From Methanolobus halotolerans (GTDB taxonomy: Archaea > Halobacteriota > Methanosarcinia > Methanosarcinales > Methanosarcinaceae): a stretch of 64,000 nt of DNA. The notes below the pieces were generated by a model. That model had not been told where the DNA came from. It saw nothing but the letters and a program-made list of their open reading frames with translations, and ran no database searches. Of the stretch, positions 45,233 to 54,538 are shown in pieces. The position numbers and the translations under genes were made by a program. The DNA is taken from contig NZ_PGGK01000007.1 in NCBI RefSeq assembly GCF_004745425.1, positions 1 through 64,000 of the forward strand, written 5' to 3'. Position 1 is the first letter of the stretch. Each line of letters starts with the position of its first letter.

Positions 45233-46219
45233 ATGAATGAAAAAAGAGATAGAGAAATACGTTTCATTCTTATTTTACTCATCATCGGATCCTTCACTGT
45301 TTCAGGAGGATGCATAAATGACTTTGAAGAAGAGAGCAGCTACACAATAACAGATATTGAGATGGCTACTGAAAGTGTCAAAAGTTCCTACGTCGATCTG
45401 AACGTGACAGCCTACATAATGAATAGGGGTTCTGACAGCGAGACAAACACGAAACTTGCAATCAAAGCCTTCAGTGAACAGACAGGGCTGCTCGAAATGT
45501 CTCAGGAAAAAGATATCGAAACTATTGAGAATGAGGGGATTACTGCAGTGAGCCAGTCCATCAGACTTCCTAAACAGGGGAGTTTCATACTTCTATTCAA
45601 CCTTTATGAGGACGAAAAGAGAAAGGCCAGCTCTTCAATAACGATCCGAAACCTCGATGGTATGCCAACCGACCTCCAGGAAGTCGGTATCCAGATCTCA
45701 GGGATGGATTTCATGGTGAAGAACGTGACATCCGGCAAGGTCCTCATCGAGAATGACATCTACGTGAAAAATGAGGGTTCAAAGTCCACAGATAATTACA
45801 GGATACTCGTCAAAGCAAGAGAGATTGATGCCAGGCTTCTGGCAGATAAGGAATGGACCGTCACTGGCAATATAGAGCCTGAAGCAACTGCGATCCGTAC
45901 AGTCAGCCTGACGGTCCCTGACAACTACAACTATGTCGTCGAGGTTAGCGTATGGGACGGGGACATCATAGTAATGACAGGTGAGGATTACGTCCAGCTT
46001 AACCCTGAAAAGGTCATCAGTAACGAAGAGAAGGTCCAGAACAAGAATATCCAGACAAGCGACTTTGTCATAGAGGAAGATTTTGAAACTGAAATGCCTG
46101 TCGAAGAGACATATCCTTCAGAAGAGTCTCCGGGATTCGGGGCTACGATGGCGATAGTCACTATATTGTCCGCATTGCTGATCATCACAAAAGGAAACAG
46201 GAGGGGAAAACATGAGTGA
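45233..46219 (+). CDS. Exported lipoprotein with C-terminal PGF-CTERM sorting signal
   Basis: The 328-aa protein has a signal peptide with lipobox VSGGC (about residue 27), two beta-rich domains (about residues 35-135 and 145-260) resembling CARDB/DUF7490-type adhesive modules, an acidic linker, and the C-terminal SPGFGATMAIVTILSALLI followed by NRRGK. That tripartite end (PGF, hydrophobic helix, basic tail) is the archaeosortase A recognition signal PGF-CTERM. A protein with both signals could be lipid-anchored at either end. A TATA-like GTTTAAATAATAT about 27-35 nt upstream suggests a leaderless mRNA. The next gene overlaps by 8 nt. Confidence 0.85.
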   Translation: MNEKRDREIRFILILLIIGSFTVSGGCINDFEEESSYTITDIEMATESVKSSYVDLNVTAYIMNRGSDSETNTKLAIKAFSEQTGLLEMSQEKDIETIENEGITAVSQSIRLPKQGSFILLFNLYEDEKRKASSSITIRNLDGMPTDLQEVGIQISGMDFMVKNVTSGKVLIENDIYVKNEGSKSTDNYRILVKAREIDARLLADKEWTVTGNIEPEATAIRTVSLTVPDNYNYVVEVSVWDGDIIVMTGEDYVQLNPEKVISNEEKVQNKNIQTSDFVIEEDFETEMPVEETYPSEESPGFGATMAIVTILSALLIITKGNRRGKHE

Positions 46220-46547
46220 AGGAAACAGGACAGGACATGAGGGATATAACGCCATCAGCACCCCTCCCACCGGGGAAGAGAGCATGAATAAAGGATATAC
46301 TGCAAGTACCAGAAACACAGATCAGAAAAAGACCAGCCCTGAAGAATACTTCAGATGGGCGGTCTTTGGGATAACAATGCTGTTGCTCTTTATTGCAGCT
46401 ATCCAGTTCTATTTCTCCATGCAGGAAGTGATAGGAACATGGTTAGAATGGCAATATGTGCCCCTGTTCAAATCGATGTACAACCTTGTGGTAATTGTCG
46501 TCTGTGTTTTCATAATAAAACTCTTCGTGTTCAGAAAGCGGGCTTAG
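46212..46547 (+). CDS. Small membrane protein with two TM helices
   Basis: The 111-aa protein has a polar Ser/Thr/Gly-rich N-terminal half (about residues 1-48), then two membrane helices (WAVFGITMLLLFIAAIQFYF and LVVIVVCVFIIKLFVF) with a short Trp-rich loop, ending RKRA. GGAGGGGAAAAC precedes the ATG, which lies inside the PGF-CTERM gene, so the two are coupled and may act together at the cell envelope. No family is recognised. Confidence 0.8.
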   Translation: MSEGNRTGHEGYNAISTPPTGEESMNKGYTASTRNTDQKKTSPEEYFRWAVFGITMLLLFIAAIQFYFSMQEVIGTWLEWQYVPLFKSMYNLVVIVVCVFIIKLFVFRKRA

Positions 46548-46625
46548 ATCTGCTTTCTTCTTTTTTGGACTTTTCATCTTTCATCTTCATTTTTATATAG
46601 CTATTATGAGTATAATGCAAAGTTC

Positions 46626-49085
46626 ATGATGATATCAAAACCCGAACTACTTGCCCCTGCCGGGAATATGGAATCGCTCATCGCGGCAGTAGAGAACGGT
46701 GCCGATGCAGTGTACCTCGGAATAGAGGATTTCAGTGCAAGGGCATATGCAGGCAATTTCACAGTAGATGAATTCAAGGAGGCACTGGACTACGCTCACC
46801 TGCGGGGAGTGAAGATCTATGTCACCATGAATACACTTATAAAGGACACAGAGATCGAAAAAGCATTAGTGCTCATGCGCACACTGGAGGAACTTGGAAC
46901 GGATGCCATCATTGTACAGGATATGGGACTTCTGTCAATTGCAACAAAATTCGTACCCGGGCTGCCTGTCCACGCCAGCACGCAGATGACCATACACAAC
47001 ACTGAAGGAGTACGTTTCCTTCAGCACATAGGTGTGAAGAGGGTAGTGCTTGCAAGGGAAATGATACTTGAAGAGATAAAGGACATCAGACAGAGTACAG
47101 GTATGGAGATTGAGACCTTTGTGCATGGAGCACTCTGCATATGCTATTCGGGGCAATGCCTGATGAGCAGTATGATAGGGGAAAGAAGTGGTAACAGAGG
47201 ATACTGCGCTCAGCCCTGCAGGAAGAAATACAAACTCAACAGCAAAGGAAAGAGAGTAAACACCACCGGAGAGTTCCTGCTTAGCCCCAGAGACCTTAAC
47301 ACTTCCCCGATCCTGCCTGAACTTTTGGAAGCAGGCATTGCATCCTTAAAAATAGAAGGACGTATGAAGCGGCCCGAATACGTGGCTGGCGTGGTACGCA
47401 TTTACCGCCGCCTTATTGATAGATACATGGAAAATCCCGCCGAATACTTTGTTTCCGAAGAAGAAAAGCTGCAACTTGAACAGTTGTTCAATCGGGATTT
47501 CACCAGCGGTTACTTCAAAGGCAACCCAGGAAGCACCCTTATGAGCAGGGAAAGACCTTACAATCGTGGGGTGAGGATAGGAAAAGTCATAGGCTATGAC
47601 AAGAGGCGCAGGAGTCTCACCCTGGAACTGTCAGGAAAGTTGAAAGCAGGCGATGGCATTGGTTTTGAAGGAGAGCAGGAGTCGGGGACTATCGTTCAGC
47701 AGATGTACGTAAAAGAGAAGTTCACAAAAGAAGCAGGCAGGGGTAATGTTATCAGCATCCCTTCAGACATCCCGCATACCAAGGGAACCGAAGTATACAG
47801 GACGCTCGAAAGTTCTCTTATGAAAGAACTGAAAGAGTCGTTCGAATCGCCCGGAAAACTCAGGAAAGTATCTGTTCTTCTGAAAGTGAGAATATTCCCC
47901 GGAGAAAAGATAGAACTGATGGTCAGGGACGAGGATAACAATGAGGTCAGAGCCAGCTCCGATTATGTCATCGAACCTGCGATAAAGAAAGCGACCACTG
48001 AAGATGATATCAAAAAGCAGTTTGGAAAGCTTGGCAACACTGTCTTCGAGGCAAAAGATATAGATATTTCTATGGGAAAAGATATCTTCGTTCCTATAAA
48101 AGAGATGAACGATACCAGAAACAGGGCTGTGGAAGAACTAAAAAAAATCAGAGTTAGAAGCAGAAGAAGAACAGAACACTTTCCATATACCGTTACTGAA
48201 GAGCTTATTTCGTCTGAAATAACAAGGAAACCATCACTTTACGTAAGTGTCAGCAACATGGCATCTATAGACTCTGCGATATCCGGGGGTGCAGACATCA
48301 TATATTACGATGGAGAGCACTGCATGCAGGATGATGCAGACCTGGATCGGGCAGCCAGTCTGGCAGGAAAGGCAAAAGTACCGATCTACCTGCATACACC
48401 TTCCATCGTGAAGGATAGCGAGATGCCCGTGGTTGAAAAAAGAATGAATGCTGCAAAAGGATCAGGTTTTGAAGGCATCCTTGCGGCAAACACCGGAATT
48501 TTGAGAAAGGCACTCCAGCATGAGATACCGGTAATCGCAGATAGTCATCTGAATATCTTTAACAGGGATAGTGCTGCACTTCTGATTCAAAAAGGTGCCA
48601 GGTCTGTGGTACTTTCCCCGGAAATGAACCTGGAACAGATAAGAAGGGTGAGCCAGGGAATGAATACTGAATTCATTGTTCACGGTTGGCTTCAGGTAAT
48701 GGTATCCGAGCACTGCATTCATTCCAATCTTACAGGATCTTTCAAGGGTACCAGTCCATCCTTCCGGACAGAAGCGTTTGAGCTTACAGATGAAAAGGGG
48801 TTTGTTTTTCCTGCAGTAACCGACTGTTCAGGCAGGACACATATCTTCAATTCTAAAAAGCTTTGCCTGCTGGAGGACATACCTCAGTTGATAGAGAGTA
48901 GTGTTTCAGGTTTCAGGGTCGATGCAAGAATGACAGACAGTGTAATTATTGAAAAGATCACGACCTCATACAGAGAAGCAATTGATTCGTATTTTTCTGG
49001 TGAAGGCCTCCGGACAGGAGCAGGCAAATGCAAGAATATATCAAAAGAATATACAAGAGGTCACCTCCACAGAGGCGTCCTATGA
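46626..49085 (+). CDS. U32 peptidase-family protein (RlhA/TrhP-like)
   Basis: This 819-aa protein has an N-terminal U32 TIM-barrel: ELLAPAGNMESLIAAVENGA, the conserved ETFVHGALCICYSGQCLMSS and GNRGYCAQPCRKKY with its Cys ligands, then LNTSPILPELLEAGIASLKI. A second barrel-like half (about residues 530-790) has FIVHGWLQVMVSEHCIHSN, so the protein looks like a duplicated fusion. Characterised bacterial relatives hydroxylate tRNA or rRNA bases using an Fe-S cluster and prephenate; the peptidase name is historical. No ribosome binding site is seen; TTTTATATAG about 27 nt upstream suggests a leaderless mRNA. The stop overlaps the next start (ATGA). Confidence 0.92.
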   Translation: MMISKPELLAPAGNMESLIAAVENGADAVYLGIEDFSARAYAGNFTVDEFKEALDYAHLRGVKIYVTMNTLIKDTEIEKALVLMRTLEELGTDAIIVQDMGLLSIATKFVPGLPVHASTQMTIHNTEGVRFLQHIGVKRVVLAREMILEEIKDIRQSTGMEIETFVHGALCICYSGQCLMSSMIGERSGNRGYCAQPCRKKYKLNSKGKRVNTTGEFLLSPRDLNTSPILPELLEAGIASLKIEGRMKRPEYVAGVVRIYRRLIDRYMENPAEYFVSEEEKLQLEQLFNRDFTSGYFKGNPGSTLMSRERPYNRGVRIGKVIGYDKRRRSLTLELSGKLKAGDGIGFEGEQESGTIVQQMYVKEKFTKEAGRGNVISIPSDIPHTKGTEVYRTLESSLMKELKESFESPGKLRKVSVLLKVRIFPGEKIELMVRDEDNNEVRASSDYVIEPAIKKATTEDDIKKQFGKLGNTVFEAKDIDISMGKDIFVPIKEMNDTRNRAVEELKKIRVRSRRRTEHFPYTVTEELISSEITRKPSLYVSVSNMASIDSAISGGADIIYYDGEHCMQDDADLDRAASLAGKAKVPIYLHTPSIVKDSEMPVVEKRMNAAKGSGFEGILAANTGILRKALQHEIPVIADSHLNIFNRDSAALLIQKGARSVVLSPEMNLEQIRRVSQGMNTEFIVHGWLQVMVSEHCIHSNLTGSFKGTSPSFRTEAFELTDEKGFVFPAVTDCSGRTHIFNSKKLCLLEDIPQLIESSVSGFRVDARMTDSVIIEKITTSYREAIDSYFSGEGLRTGAGKCKNISKEYTRGHLHRGVL

Positions 49086-49540
49086 GAGTATTCCTTTCAG
49101 CATCCATACGTGGTGGCCGGAAAATGCTCCATATGTACATCAAGATGTGCAGCCTGCTACAGCAGCAAGGACATGAGGTTCTTAGCTGGCACGTAGCAGA
49201 CCCGGCACTTGATGAAGCAGAATCGCTCATGACGGAACAGGAGATTTACGAACACGACATGAAACTTCTCAGGAAAAGTGAGTGCTTGATAGCAGAGGTT
49301 AGTACACCTTCGATCGGAGTTGGCTATGAGGTCTGCAGTGCCCTGCAGCTTGGTCTGCCCGTTCTCTGTCTGCACTCCCCGCAGGCCAATGTCTCTGCAA
49401 TGATACTCGGAAATAGTGATCCGGGACTTGTTGCAAGTGAATACGCAAATGAACAGGAATTGCAGAAAATCATGATAACTTTCCTGTCAGGACTGGAACA
49501 GGTCACACAAGTGCAGGAGGAATTTTTTAGTAATCATTAA
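49082..49540 (+). CDS. Nucleoside 2-deoxyribosyltransferase-family protein (DNPH1-like)
   Basis: The 152-aa protein has VFLSASIRGG at the start, a catalytic-type segment EVSTPSIGVGYEVCSALQLG and LPVLCLHSPQANVSAMILGN, matching the family that includes 2'-deoxynucleoside 5'-phosphate N-hydrolase (DNPH1/Rcl). It would split damaged or modified dNMPs into base and sugar phosphate. Its ATG overlaps the stop of the U32 gene (ATGA), so the two proteins are made together. Confidence 0.88.
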   Translation: MRVFLSASIRGGRKMLHMYIKMCSLLQQQGHEVLSWHVADPALDEAESLMTEQEIYEHDMKLLRKSECLIAEVSTPSIGVGYEVCSALQLGLPVLCLHSPQANVSAMILGNSDPGLVASEYANEQELQKIMITFLSGLEQVTQVQEEFFSNH

Positions 49541-49572
49541 ATACTAACCAAGACAATATAAAGGTGGTCACT

Positions 49573-49818
49573 ATGGTCAATGAAATCCTGATACTTATTG
49601 TAGCTATTATAATTGCATTTGTGCTGTACAAATTATTAAAAACAGCTACGAAAATGGCAGTCAATGCAATTCTTGGACTGATCGTGCTAATTGTCGCAAA
49701 CGCCGTACTGGGGCTCGGGATCGCATATTCGTGGATTGTCATCCTTATTTGCGCCATAGCAGGAGTTGTCGGTGCTTTGCTGATAATATTGCTGAGTTAC
49801 CTAAATATCGCTTTTTAA
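49573..49818 (+). CDS. BofA-like small membrane protein
   Basis: The 81-aa protein is nearly all hydrophobic, with three membrane segments and the BofA signature AVNAILGLIVLIVANAVLG and LICAIAGVVGALLIILL. BofA regulates sigma-K processing in Bacillus; archaea lack that pathway, so this family must do something else here. AAAGGTGGTC lies just before the ATG at 49573. The 3' end overlaps the convergent methyltransferase gene by 18 bp. Confidence 0.88.
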   Translation: MVNEILILIVAIIIAFVLYKLLKTATKMAVNAILGLIVLIVANAVLGLGIAYSWIVILICAIAGVVGALLIILLSYLNIAF

Positions 49819-50445
49819 ACTACGAGCGATTCCTTTTATATGATGACGGGTGTACCGCTCACCCCGGAATATTTTTTCAGTCATGATACTTCTGATCTCA
49901 CCGATATCGAACCCCCTGAACAGCAGTTCGAGTTCTTTCTCAGTGAAATAATGATAGATTATACCGCCTTTCCTGCGGAAAGTGTTATTTTCAACCTCAT
50001 CTCCACCGAATCTCATATCATTAGTACCGAAAACCTCGAAAAATAACAAACCATTCGGCCGGAGCACCCTAATGAGCTCTTCAACAGCAAGCGACCGCTC
50101 ACTTGCAAAAAGATGCTGCAACACACCGTAGCAGACGACGGCATCAAAGGAGTCGTTCGAAAATGGGAGATGTGTGATAGAAGCAGCAGCATATACGGCA
50201 TGCTGCCCGCTTTTTTCAAGATAGTTCCTTGCCCGGGAGAGAGCAACCAGAGAAATATCACTACCTACGACGTGGTACTTTTTTGAAAGAGGAAGCAGGT
50301 ATCTCCCATTCCCGCACCCTGCATCCAGTACAAAGGAGCCAGGAGCAAGTAGATCCTCCACTGCAGAAATGGACCTGGATCCACCCCAGGTAACATGCCT
50401 GTACTCCTCTTCCCAGGCACGTTGAGACAAACTCAGATCATTCAT
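49801..50445 (-). CDS. Class I SAM-dependent methyltransferase
   Basis: The 214-aa protein has SAM motif I FVLDAGCGNGRYLLPLS (about residue 40), acidic motif II VVGSDIS, and motif post I/III FDAVVCYGVLQHL and RVLRPNGLLFFEVFG. The substrate is not identifiable from sequence; the second half YHYFTEKELELLFRGF is common in small-molecule and tRNA methyltransferases. It starts 1 nt after the lysS stop and is probably translated from the same mRNA. Confidence 0.9.
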   Translation of the reverse strand: MNDLSLSQRAWEEEYRHVTWGGSRSISAVEDLLAPGSFVLDAGCGNGRYLLPLSKKYHVVGSDISLVALSRARNYLEKSGQHAVYAAASITHLPFSNDSFDAVVCYGVLQHLFASERSLAVEELIRVLRPNGLLFFEVFGTNDMRFGGDEVENNTFRRKGGIIYHYFTEKELELLFRGFDIGEIRSIMTEKIFRGERYTRHHIKGIARSLKSDI

Positions 50446-50446
50446 A

Positions 50447-52039
50447 TCAGGGTCTGTAATTTGCAGCTTTCCTGAAACGTTCGATAAGGAAGTCCTTCTC
50501 CAGGGACGAAAGGAACCAGCCTGCCTTAGGACCCGACTGCTGACCTAAAACTGAAGTATAAATAGCTTTGAACAGGTCTTTAGGCTCCACTGTCATTTCC
50601 ACAGGGTCTACACCTGATGTATTTGCCATCATTATATGTAGTTCTGAACCCGGATCCTTTGCAGAGTATATCATGTTATGATAGTCCTCACCACTCAACT
50701 CACCGCTGCCGGCAAGTATGTCAGCAAATGAGGATAGAAAAGCACGCTGGGCATCTGAAAGGCTGGCTGCCTGAACCGGAAGTTCGCCTTTGACACTGAA
50801 CTTTGCAAAAGGAGGTGCATACATTTCAAGCCAGTTGCCTACATTATCAGCCAGTTCCTTTATGCATTTCTCGTTATCAGTGTTGTATCCCGACCTACTG
50901 ACAATATTCATTATCCGATCAAAGTCTCCGCCTGCAGCCTGATAAATGGTTGTCATGTGCTTGAAGGGTATGTCAGTATGACATATACCTGCTGCATGCG
51001 ACAATCCTATCAGCCTGCTTTCATACGAGCCGGGCTCATCCATAGAGTGAATACGTTCGAACTCATCCACAAGGTTCAACAGAGGTTGAGCAGGGTCGAA
51101 CTTAATGTGTTTTTCGGGTTTAGTACGGATGATAAGATAACGCAGTACCTCAGGAGGAACAACCTTCAACATATCCGAGATCGAAACGACCACGCCAGTA
51201 GAAGATGACATCGCTCCTTCCTTGCCCAGCATGATCCATTCATACACTATCGGGAAGGGAGCCTCATATTCAAATATCTCCTTTGCCAGAGCACGGCCGG
51301 TGTCATATGAACCCCCCCTGGAAGCATGATCCTTGCCGAAGGGTTCTACAGTAACCCCCAGGGCCTTCCAGCGTGCCGGCCAGTCCACACGCCAGGTGAG
51401 TTTTCCTCCGCCCTTCATAGAGACAGTACCCTGGTCACCGCAGGAGCAGGTATAATCCACGGTTTCCGCATCCAGGTCAAAACCCGTGACATGGGTCGTG
51501 TTGATCTTACCACATACATTACATACAGGGTTGTAAGGGCTCCAATCCTCTGCCGGAGTCTTCCCCGATACTTTCTGGAGGATAGCTGCGATTTCGTCCT
51601 TCTTCACCAGTGCGGTCTTAATAGCATCCGTGTAAAGACCCTGCTTGTAAAGTTCATCAGCCCTATAGACCCTGGGACGTATTCCCAGATGCTCAAGGGC
51701 CACAAGGAAAGGTTCCAGGAAGTGTTCAGAGTAGCTCTTGTGTTCCCCACATGGACAGGGAATCTCCGAAAGAGGTTTTCCCACATGCTGAGCATAGCTC
51801 TCATCAAGGAAAGGATAGACCTTCCTGAGAGGGTCGTAGGTATCTGCAATATAGATGAACTCGGCCTGTGCACCTTTATCAAGCAGAGCTCTGTATGCTA
51901 CATCTGCTGTTACTACCTCGCGCATATTACCTATGTGAATGTGACCAGAAGGCGTGATTCCTGTTGCAACCAGGTGCTTCTTTCCTTTCTGAAGGACCTC
52001 ATCTGCAACTACATCCGCCCAGTGTGTGATATCTGCCAT
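50447..52039 (-). CDS. lysS: Lysyl-tRNA synthetase, class I
   Basis: This charges tRNA-Lys with lysine. The 530-aa class I enzyme, typical of archaea, has HIGH motif THIHIGN-type [15 protein letters not shown] near residue 35, a Cys4 zinc region [11 protein letters not shown] and [10 protein letters not shown], and the KMSKS counterpart [26 protein letters not shown] at 52039 is the family N-terminus and follows ATGGTGAAAAGA; the frame opens four codons earlier. A TATA-like region lies upstream. The methyltransferase gene follows directly. Confidence 0.96.
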   Translation of the reverse strand: MADITHWADVVADEVLQKGKKHLVATGITPSGHIHIGNMREVVTADVAYRALLDKGAQAEFIYIADTYDPLRKVYPFLDESYAQHVGKPLSEIPCPCGEHKSYSEHFLEPFLVALEHLGIRPRVYRADELYKQGLYTDAIKTALVKKDEIAAILQKVSGKTPAEDWSPYNPVCNVCGKINTTHVTGFDLDAETVDYTCSCGDQGTVSMKGGGKLTWRVDWPARWKALGVTVEPFGKDHASRGGSYDTGRALAKEIFEYEAPFPIVYEWIMLGKEGAMSSSTGVVVSISDMLKVVPPEVLRYLIIRTKPEKHIKFDPAQPLLNLVDEFERIHSMDEPGSYESRLIGLSHAAGICHTDIPFKHMTTIYQAAGGDFDRIMNIVSRSGYNTDNEKCIKELADNVGNWLEMYAPPFAKFSVKGELPVQAASLSDAQRAFLSSFADILAGSGELSGEDYHNMIYSAKDPGSELHIMMANTSGVDPVEMTVEPKDLFKAIYTSVLGQQSGPKAGWFLSSLEKDFLIERFRKAANYRP

Positions 52040-52266
52040 TCTTTTCACCATTATGAGACCGATAATTATTATTTTATGCTAGTCATCTCTAAGAGATTCT
52101 TACCTTAATTATTGCTACCATTATAACCTTTGCTAAAGACAGGACAAAAATTCCGTAAAATTATTCCCTTCGGCACTTGATACCCGAACATAGAGTCAGC
52201 AGAAAATTCAAAAAACATATATTATTTAGTTGCTTACGGTAATTATACGGAATCGGAGAGATCGGA

Positions 52267-52695
52267 ATGTATCCGGAACGCACAGACGAATATCTTGAAA
52301 CCATCTTTCTGCTGGTAAGGAAGAACAATTCACCGGCAAGAACAAACCAGATTGCTGTGGCTTTAAACGTATCAGCCCCAAGTGTCACCGAAATGATCCA
52401 GAGGCTTTCAGAAGCCGGATTTGTGGATTACAGGCCATATTACGGAGTGGAGCTGACAGAACTGGGAAGCCAGCAGGCGATCAAACTGAGGCACAGTAAC
52501 AGAGTCCTCCGAAGATTCCTTTCAGAGGTATTGGGAATAGAACCCGAAAAAGCTACGGAAGAAGCATCCCTGCTTGAACACGCTACATCAGATATCGTAT
52601 TGGACCATATTTGTCAGTACATGCGTCATGCGGAACTGTGCCCCAAATGTGAAAGGCAGTCAAAGGGAAGGAAATGTTGTAACTTATCACAGTGA
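52267..52695 (+). CDS. DtxR/MntR-family metal-dependent transcriptional regulator
   Basis: The 142-aa protein has a winged helix (residues 1-70; YLETIFLLVRKNNSPARTNQ, LNVSAPSVTEMIQRL) and a metal-binding dimerisation domain (LLEHATSDIVLDHICQYM), ending with a Cys-rich tail CPKCERQSKGRKCC. The DtxR family senses Fe(II) or Mn(II) and represses uptake genes. No target gene adjoins. GGAGAGATCGG precedes the ATG; a TATA-like CATATATTATTT lies about 50 nt upstream. Confidence 0.92.
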   Translation: MYPERTDEYLETIFLLVRKNNSPARTNQIAVALNVSAPSVTEMIQRLSEAGFVDYRPYYGVELTELGSQQAIKLRHSNRVLRRFLSEVLGIEPEKATEEASLLEHATSDIVLDHICQYMRHAELCPKCERQSKGRKCCNLSQ

Positions 52696-52833
52696 CCGTT
52701 GAGACTGACCCGGAATGTGCAATTTCTTAATATTAAAAAATTGATATCTGGCGCCTTTATCATTCTCAATTAATACAGATTGTTCGTATTTGTGCGAACC
52801 GTAAGGTATTAATAATTACCAACTAGTCTAGTA

Positions 52834-53106
52834 ATGATGACCCGCATAACCACCACCAGAGAGGATATGCCGTTGAGCACATCCATGGACATCTTTTATA
52901 TGAAAAACAGGCGAGACCCCACAAACGAAGAAGTACTGCCGTTCCTTGCCATCCATGGCAACCACGCAACCATTAATGAAGAAGCAGTATTGTACGACGA
53001 AGAGGAAGTCGCTCACGTGTACACAAAGAATGTCTTCGAAGACACTCCGAAAATAACTGTTGTTCAGGAAAAACTGGTTGAAGCAGATGTCGGTATTTAC
53101 CACTGA
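52834..53106 (+). CDS. Hypothetical protein, 90 aa
   Basis: This is an acidic soluble protein (TREDMPLSTSMDIFYMKNRR, NHATINEEAVLYDEEEVAHV) with no Cys and no membrane segment. No ribosome binding site is visible, but GTATTAATAAT about 25 nt upstream of ATG 52834 fits a TATA box for a leaderless mRNA, which supports it as a gene. I do not recognise the family. Its 3' end overlaps the convergent TPD nuclease gene by 10 bp. Confidence 0.65.
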   Translation: MMTRITTTREDMPLSTSMDIFYMKNRRDPTNEEVLPFLAIHGNHATINEEAVLYDEEEVAHVYTKNVFEDTPKITVVQEKLVEADVGIYH

Positions 53107-53876
53107 GTCTCGTAGTTAAGCAGTTCATCGATTATGCCCCAGTCCTTTCCAAAGAACTGATAATCTTTTATAAGGTGTCCGTTCATTGTGATCGTGTCAA
53201 TGAAACCGTACCAGTATACGACCATACCGGTACCATAATTTTCTTCATAATCGATGAATTGCTTTTTTAAATAATATTGGTGTTCCCTTTCATCACCAAA
53301 CAAAGCTTTACTTTCTATCCAGGATATTTTCATACCGTTTATTTCCATATCTTCATCCAGCAGGAAATCCGGCGTTTTTAACATTCCCATCTCACGGAGA
53401 TCTTCCTCTGTGCTAAAAGAGATTCCCTGTTCCACGAGCCAGGCCTCAAGGATGTCCTCTCCAAGTTTTCCCTTGATGGTATGCAGTTCATGCGCCCTTG
53501 GAGAGAAAAAGAAATCGGAGTCAATAGCTTCCTTAACTTCATTCTTCAGCCGCATGTCAGGAAGTTCGTCGATGTTCTTTACAAAGGACTTCTTTGGTAT
53601 CCCCATCTCTTTCAGAAGCATGGAGACCATAAGAGTTGCAGGGATCCTGTTCTTACTGGCTATCTGGACGATGGTCTTACCCTTTTTCCACATTCTCAGA
53701 TGAGTTTTGCTCTTGCTTTGTACTTTTGAAAAGTTTCTTTTGACATCTGTGACCGTTTTCTGGTTCAGTATCGAATATATCACTCCTATTGGCTGGGAGA
53801 AGTGTTCTGCCACCCTGGCAACATCATCGACCCCGTCCAGGGCACCATATATCTGTTCGTATGCATCAATGTCCAT
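53097..53876 (-). CDS. TPD-motif nuclease-like protein (CDIN1/C15orf41 family)
   Basis: The 259-aa protein has an N-terminal helical HTH-like region (VARVAEHFSQPIGVIYSIL) and a C-terminal PD-(D/E)XK-type nuclease fold with the family motif KTPDFLLDED and ISWIESKALFGDE (Asp, Glu, Lys catalytic trio). The family is found in archaea and animals; human CDIN1 is mutated in congenital dyserythropoietic anemia type I. Its archaeal role is unknown. It starts 13 nt after the endonuclease III-like gene, hinting at DNA processing. Confidence 0.9.
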   Translation of the reverse strand: MDIDAYEQIYGALDGVDDVARVAEHFSQPIGVIYSILNQKTVTDVKRNFSKVQSKSKTHLRMWKKGKTIVQIASKNRIPATLMVSMLLKEMGIPKKSFVKNIDELPDMRLKNEVKEAIDSDFFFSPRAHELHTIKGKLGEDILEAWLVEQGISFSTEEDLREMGMLKTPDFLLDEDMEINGMKISWIESKALFGDEREHQYYLKKQFIDYEENYGTGMVVYWYGFIDTITMNGHLIKDYQFFGKDWGIIDELLNYETQW

Positions 53877-53889
53877 GCTTATAAATTCC

Positions 53890-54516
53890 TTATCTGCGGA
53901 TCTTCTCTCTCAGTAAACAGTCTTCACATCTTTTCTTTGAGCAGAAGGCTTTTGAATATTCAACTATCAAAGCATGATACTCCTTATAGAGATCAACATC
54001 CGCGGGAAGATTATCCTCAAACAGCTGTTGCAATTGCATGTAGCTGCCTTTCGTACCCATGCATTTCATTATGCGGGTAGTGTATGCATCTATAACGAAT
54101 TTCGGCCTGCCAGCTGCGTAAAGAATTATACAGTCAGCGGTCTCGTTACCTACACCCCGGATCGATAACAGGGTTTCCCTGAGTTCATTAACTGGAATGG
54201 AGAAAAGTGTTTCCATGTCATTTTGCATGAAAAAACAAGCAAGGTTCTTCAACCTTGAGGCTTTCTGCCTGTAAAAACCGCAACATCGGACAAGTTCTTC
54301 CAGAAGGGAAATATCAACATCCACAAGAGAAACGGGTTCAAGCAGACCCCGGATTTTCAAGTCCTCTATCGCTTTTTCAACATTGGACCATTTGGTCTGC
54401 TGAGTCAGTATCGCACCAACCACAACCTCAAAAGCTGTATCTGCAGGCCACCAGTACTGGAGACCCATCTCATCCAGAAGCGTCTGATAGATCTCAAGAA
54501 TATCATTATCTTTCAT
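53890..54516 (-). CDS. Endonuclease III-like HhH-GPD DNA glycosylase
   Basis: The 208-aa protein has the helix-hairpin-helix and catalytic loop LLSIRGVGNETADCIILYAA followed by PKFVIDAYTTRIM with its catalytic Asp. It starts at MKDNDILEIYQ (54516); an upstream ATG at 54579 overlaps the preceding gene. The C-terminal cluster CSKKRCEDC has three Cys, and the protein ends nine residues later without the usual fourth ligand, so a [4Fe-4S] cluster may be missing or bound differently. It belongs to the MagIII/COG2231-type branch of base excision glycosylases. Confidence 0.88.
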   Translation of the reverse strand: MKDNDILEIYQTLLDEMGLQYWWPADTAFEVVVGAILTQQTKWSNVEKAIEDLKIRGLLEPVSLVDVDISLLEELVRCCGFYRQKASRLKNLACFFMQNDMETLFSIPVNELRETLLSIRGVGNETADCIILYAAGRPKFVIDAYTTRIMKCMGTKGSYMQLQQLFEDNLPADVDLYKEYHALIVEYSKAFCSKKRCEDCLLREKIRR

Positions 54517-54538
54517 GAATACAGGATAAAAGAAACAT

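Noticed and set aside
52150-52250. Inverted similarity TTCCGTAAAATTAT / AATTATACGGAA around the DtxR promoter
   Set aside because: Imperfect and about 85 bp apart; could be a regulator site or chance, not strong enough to annotate.
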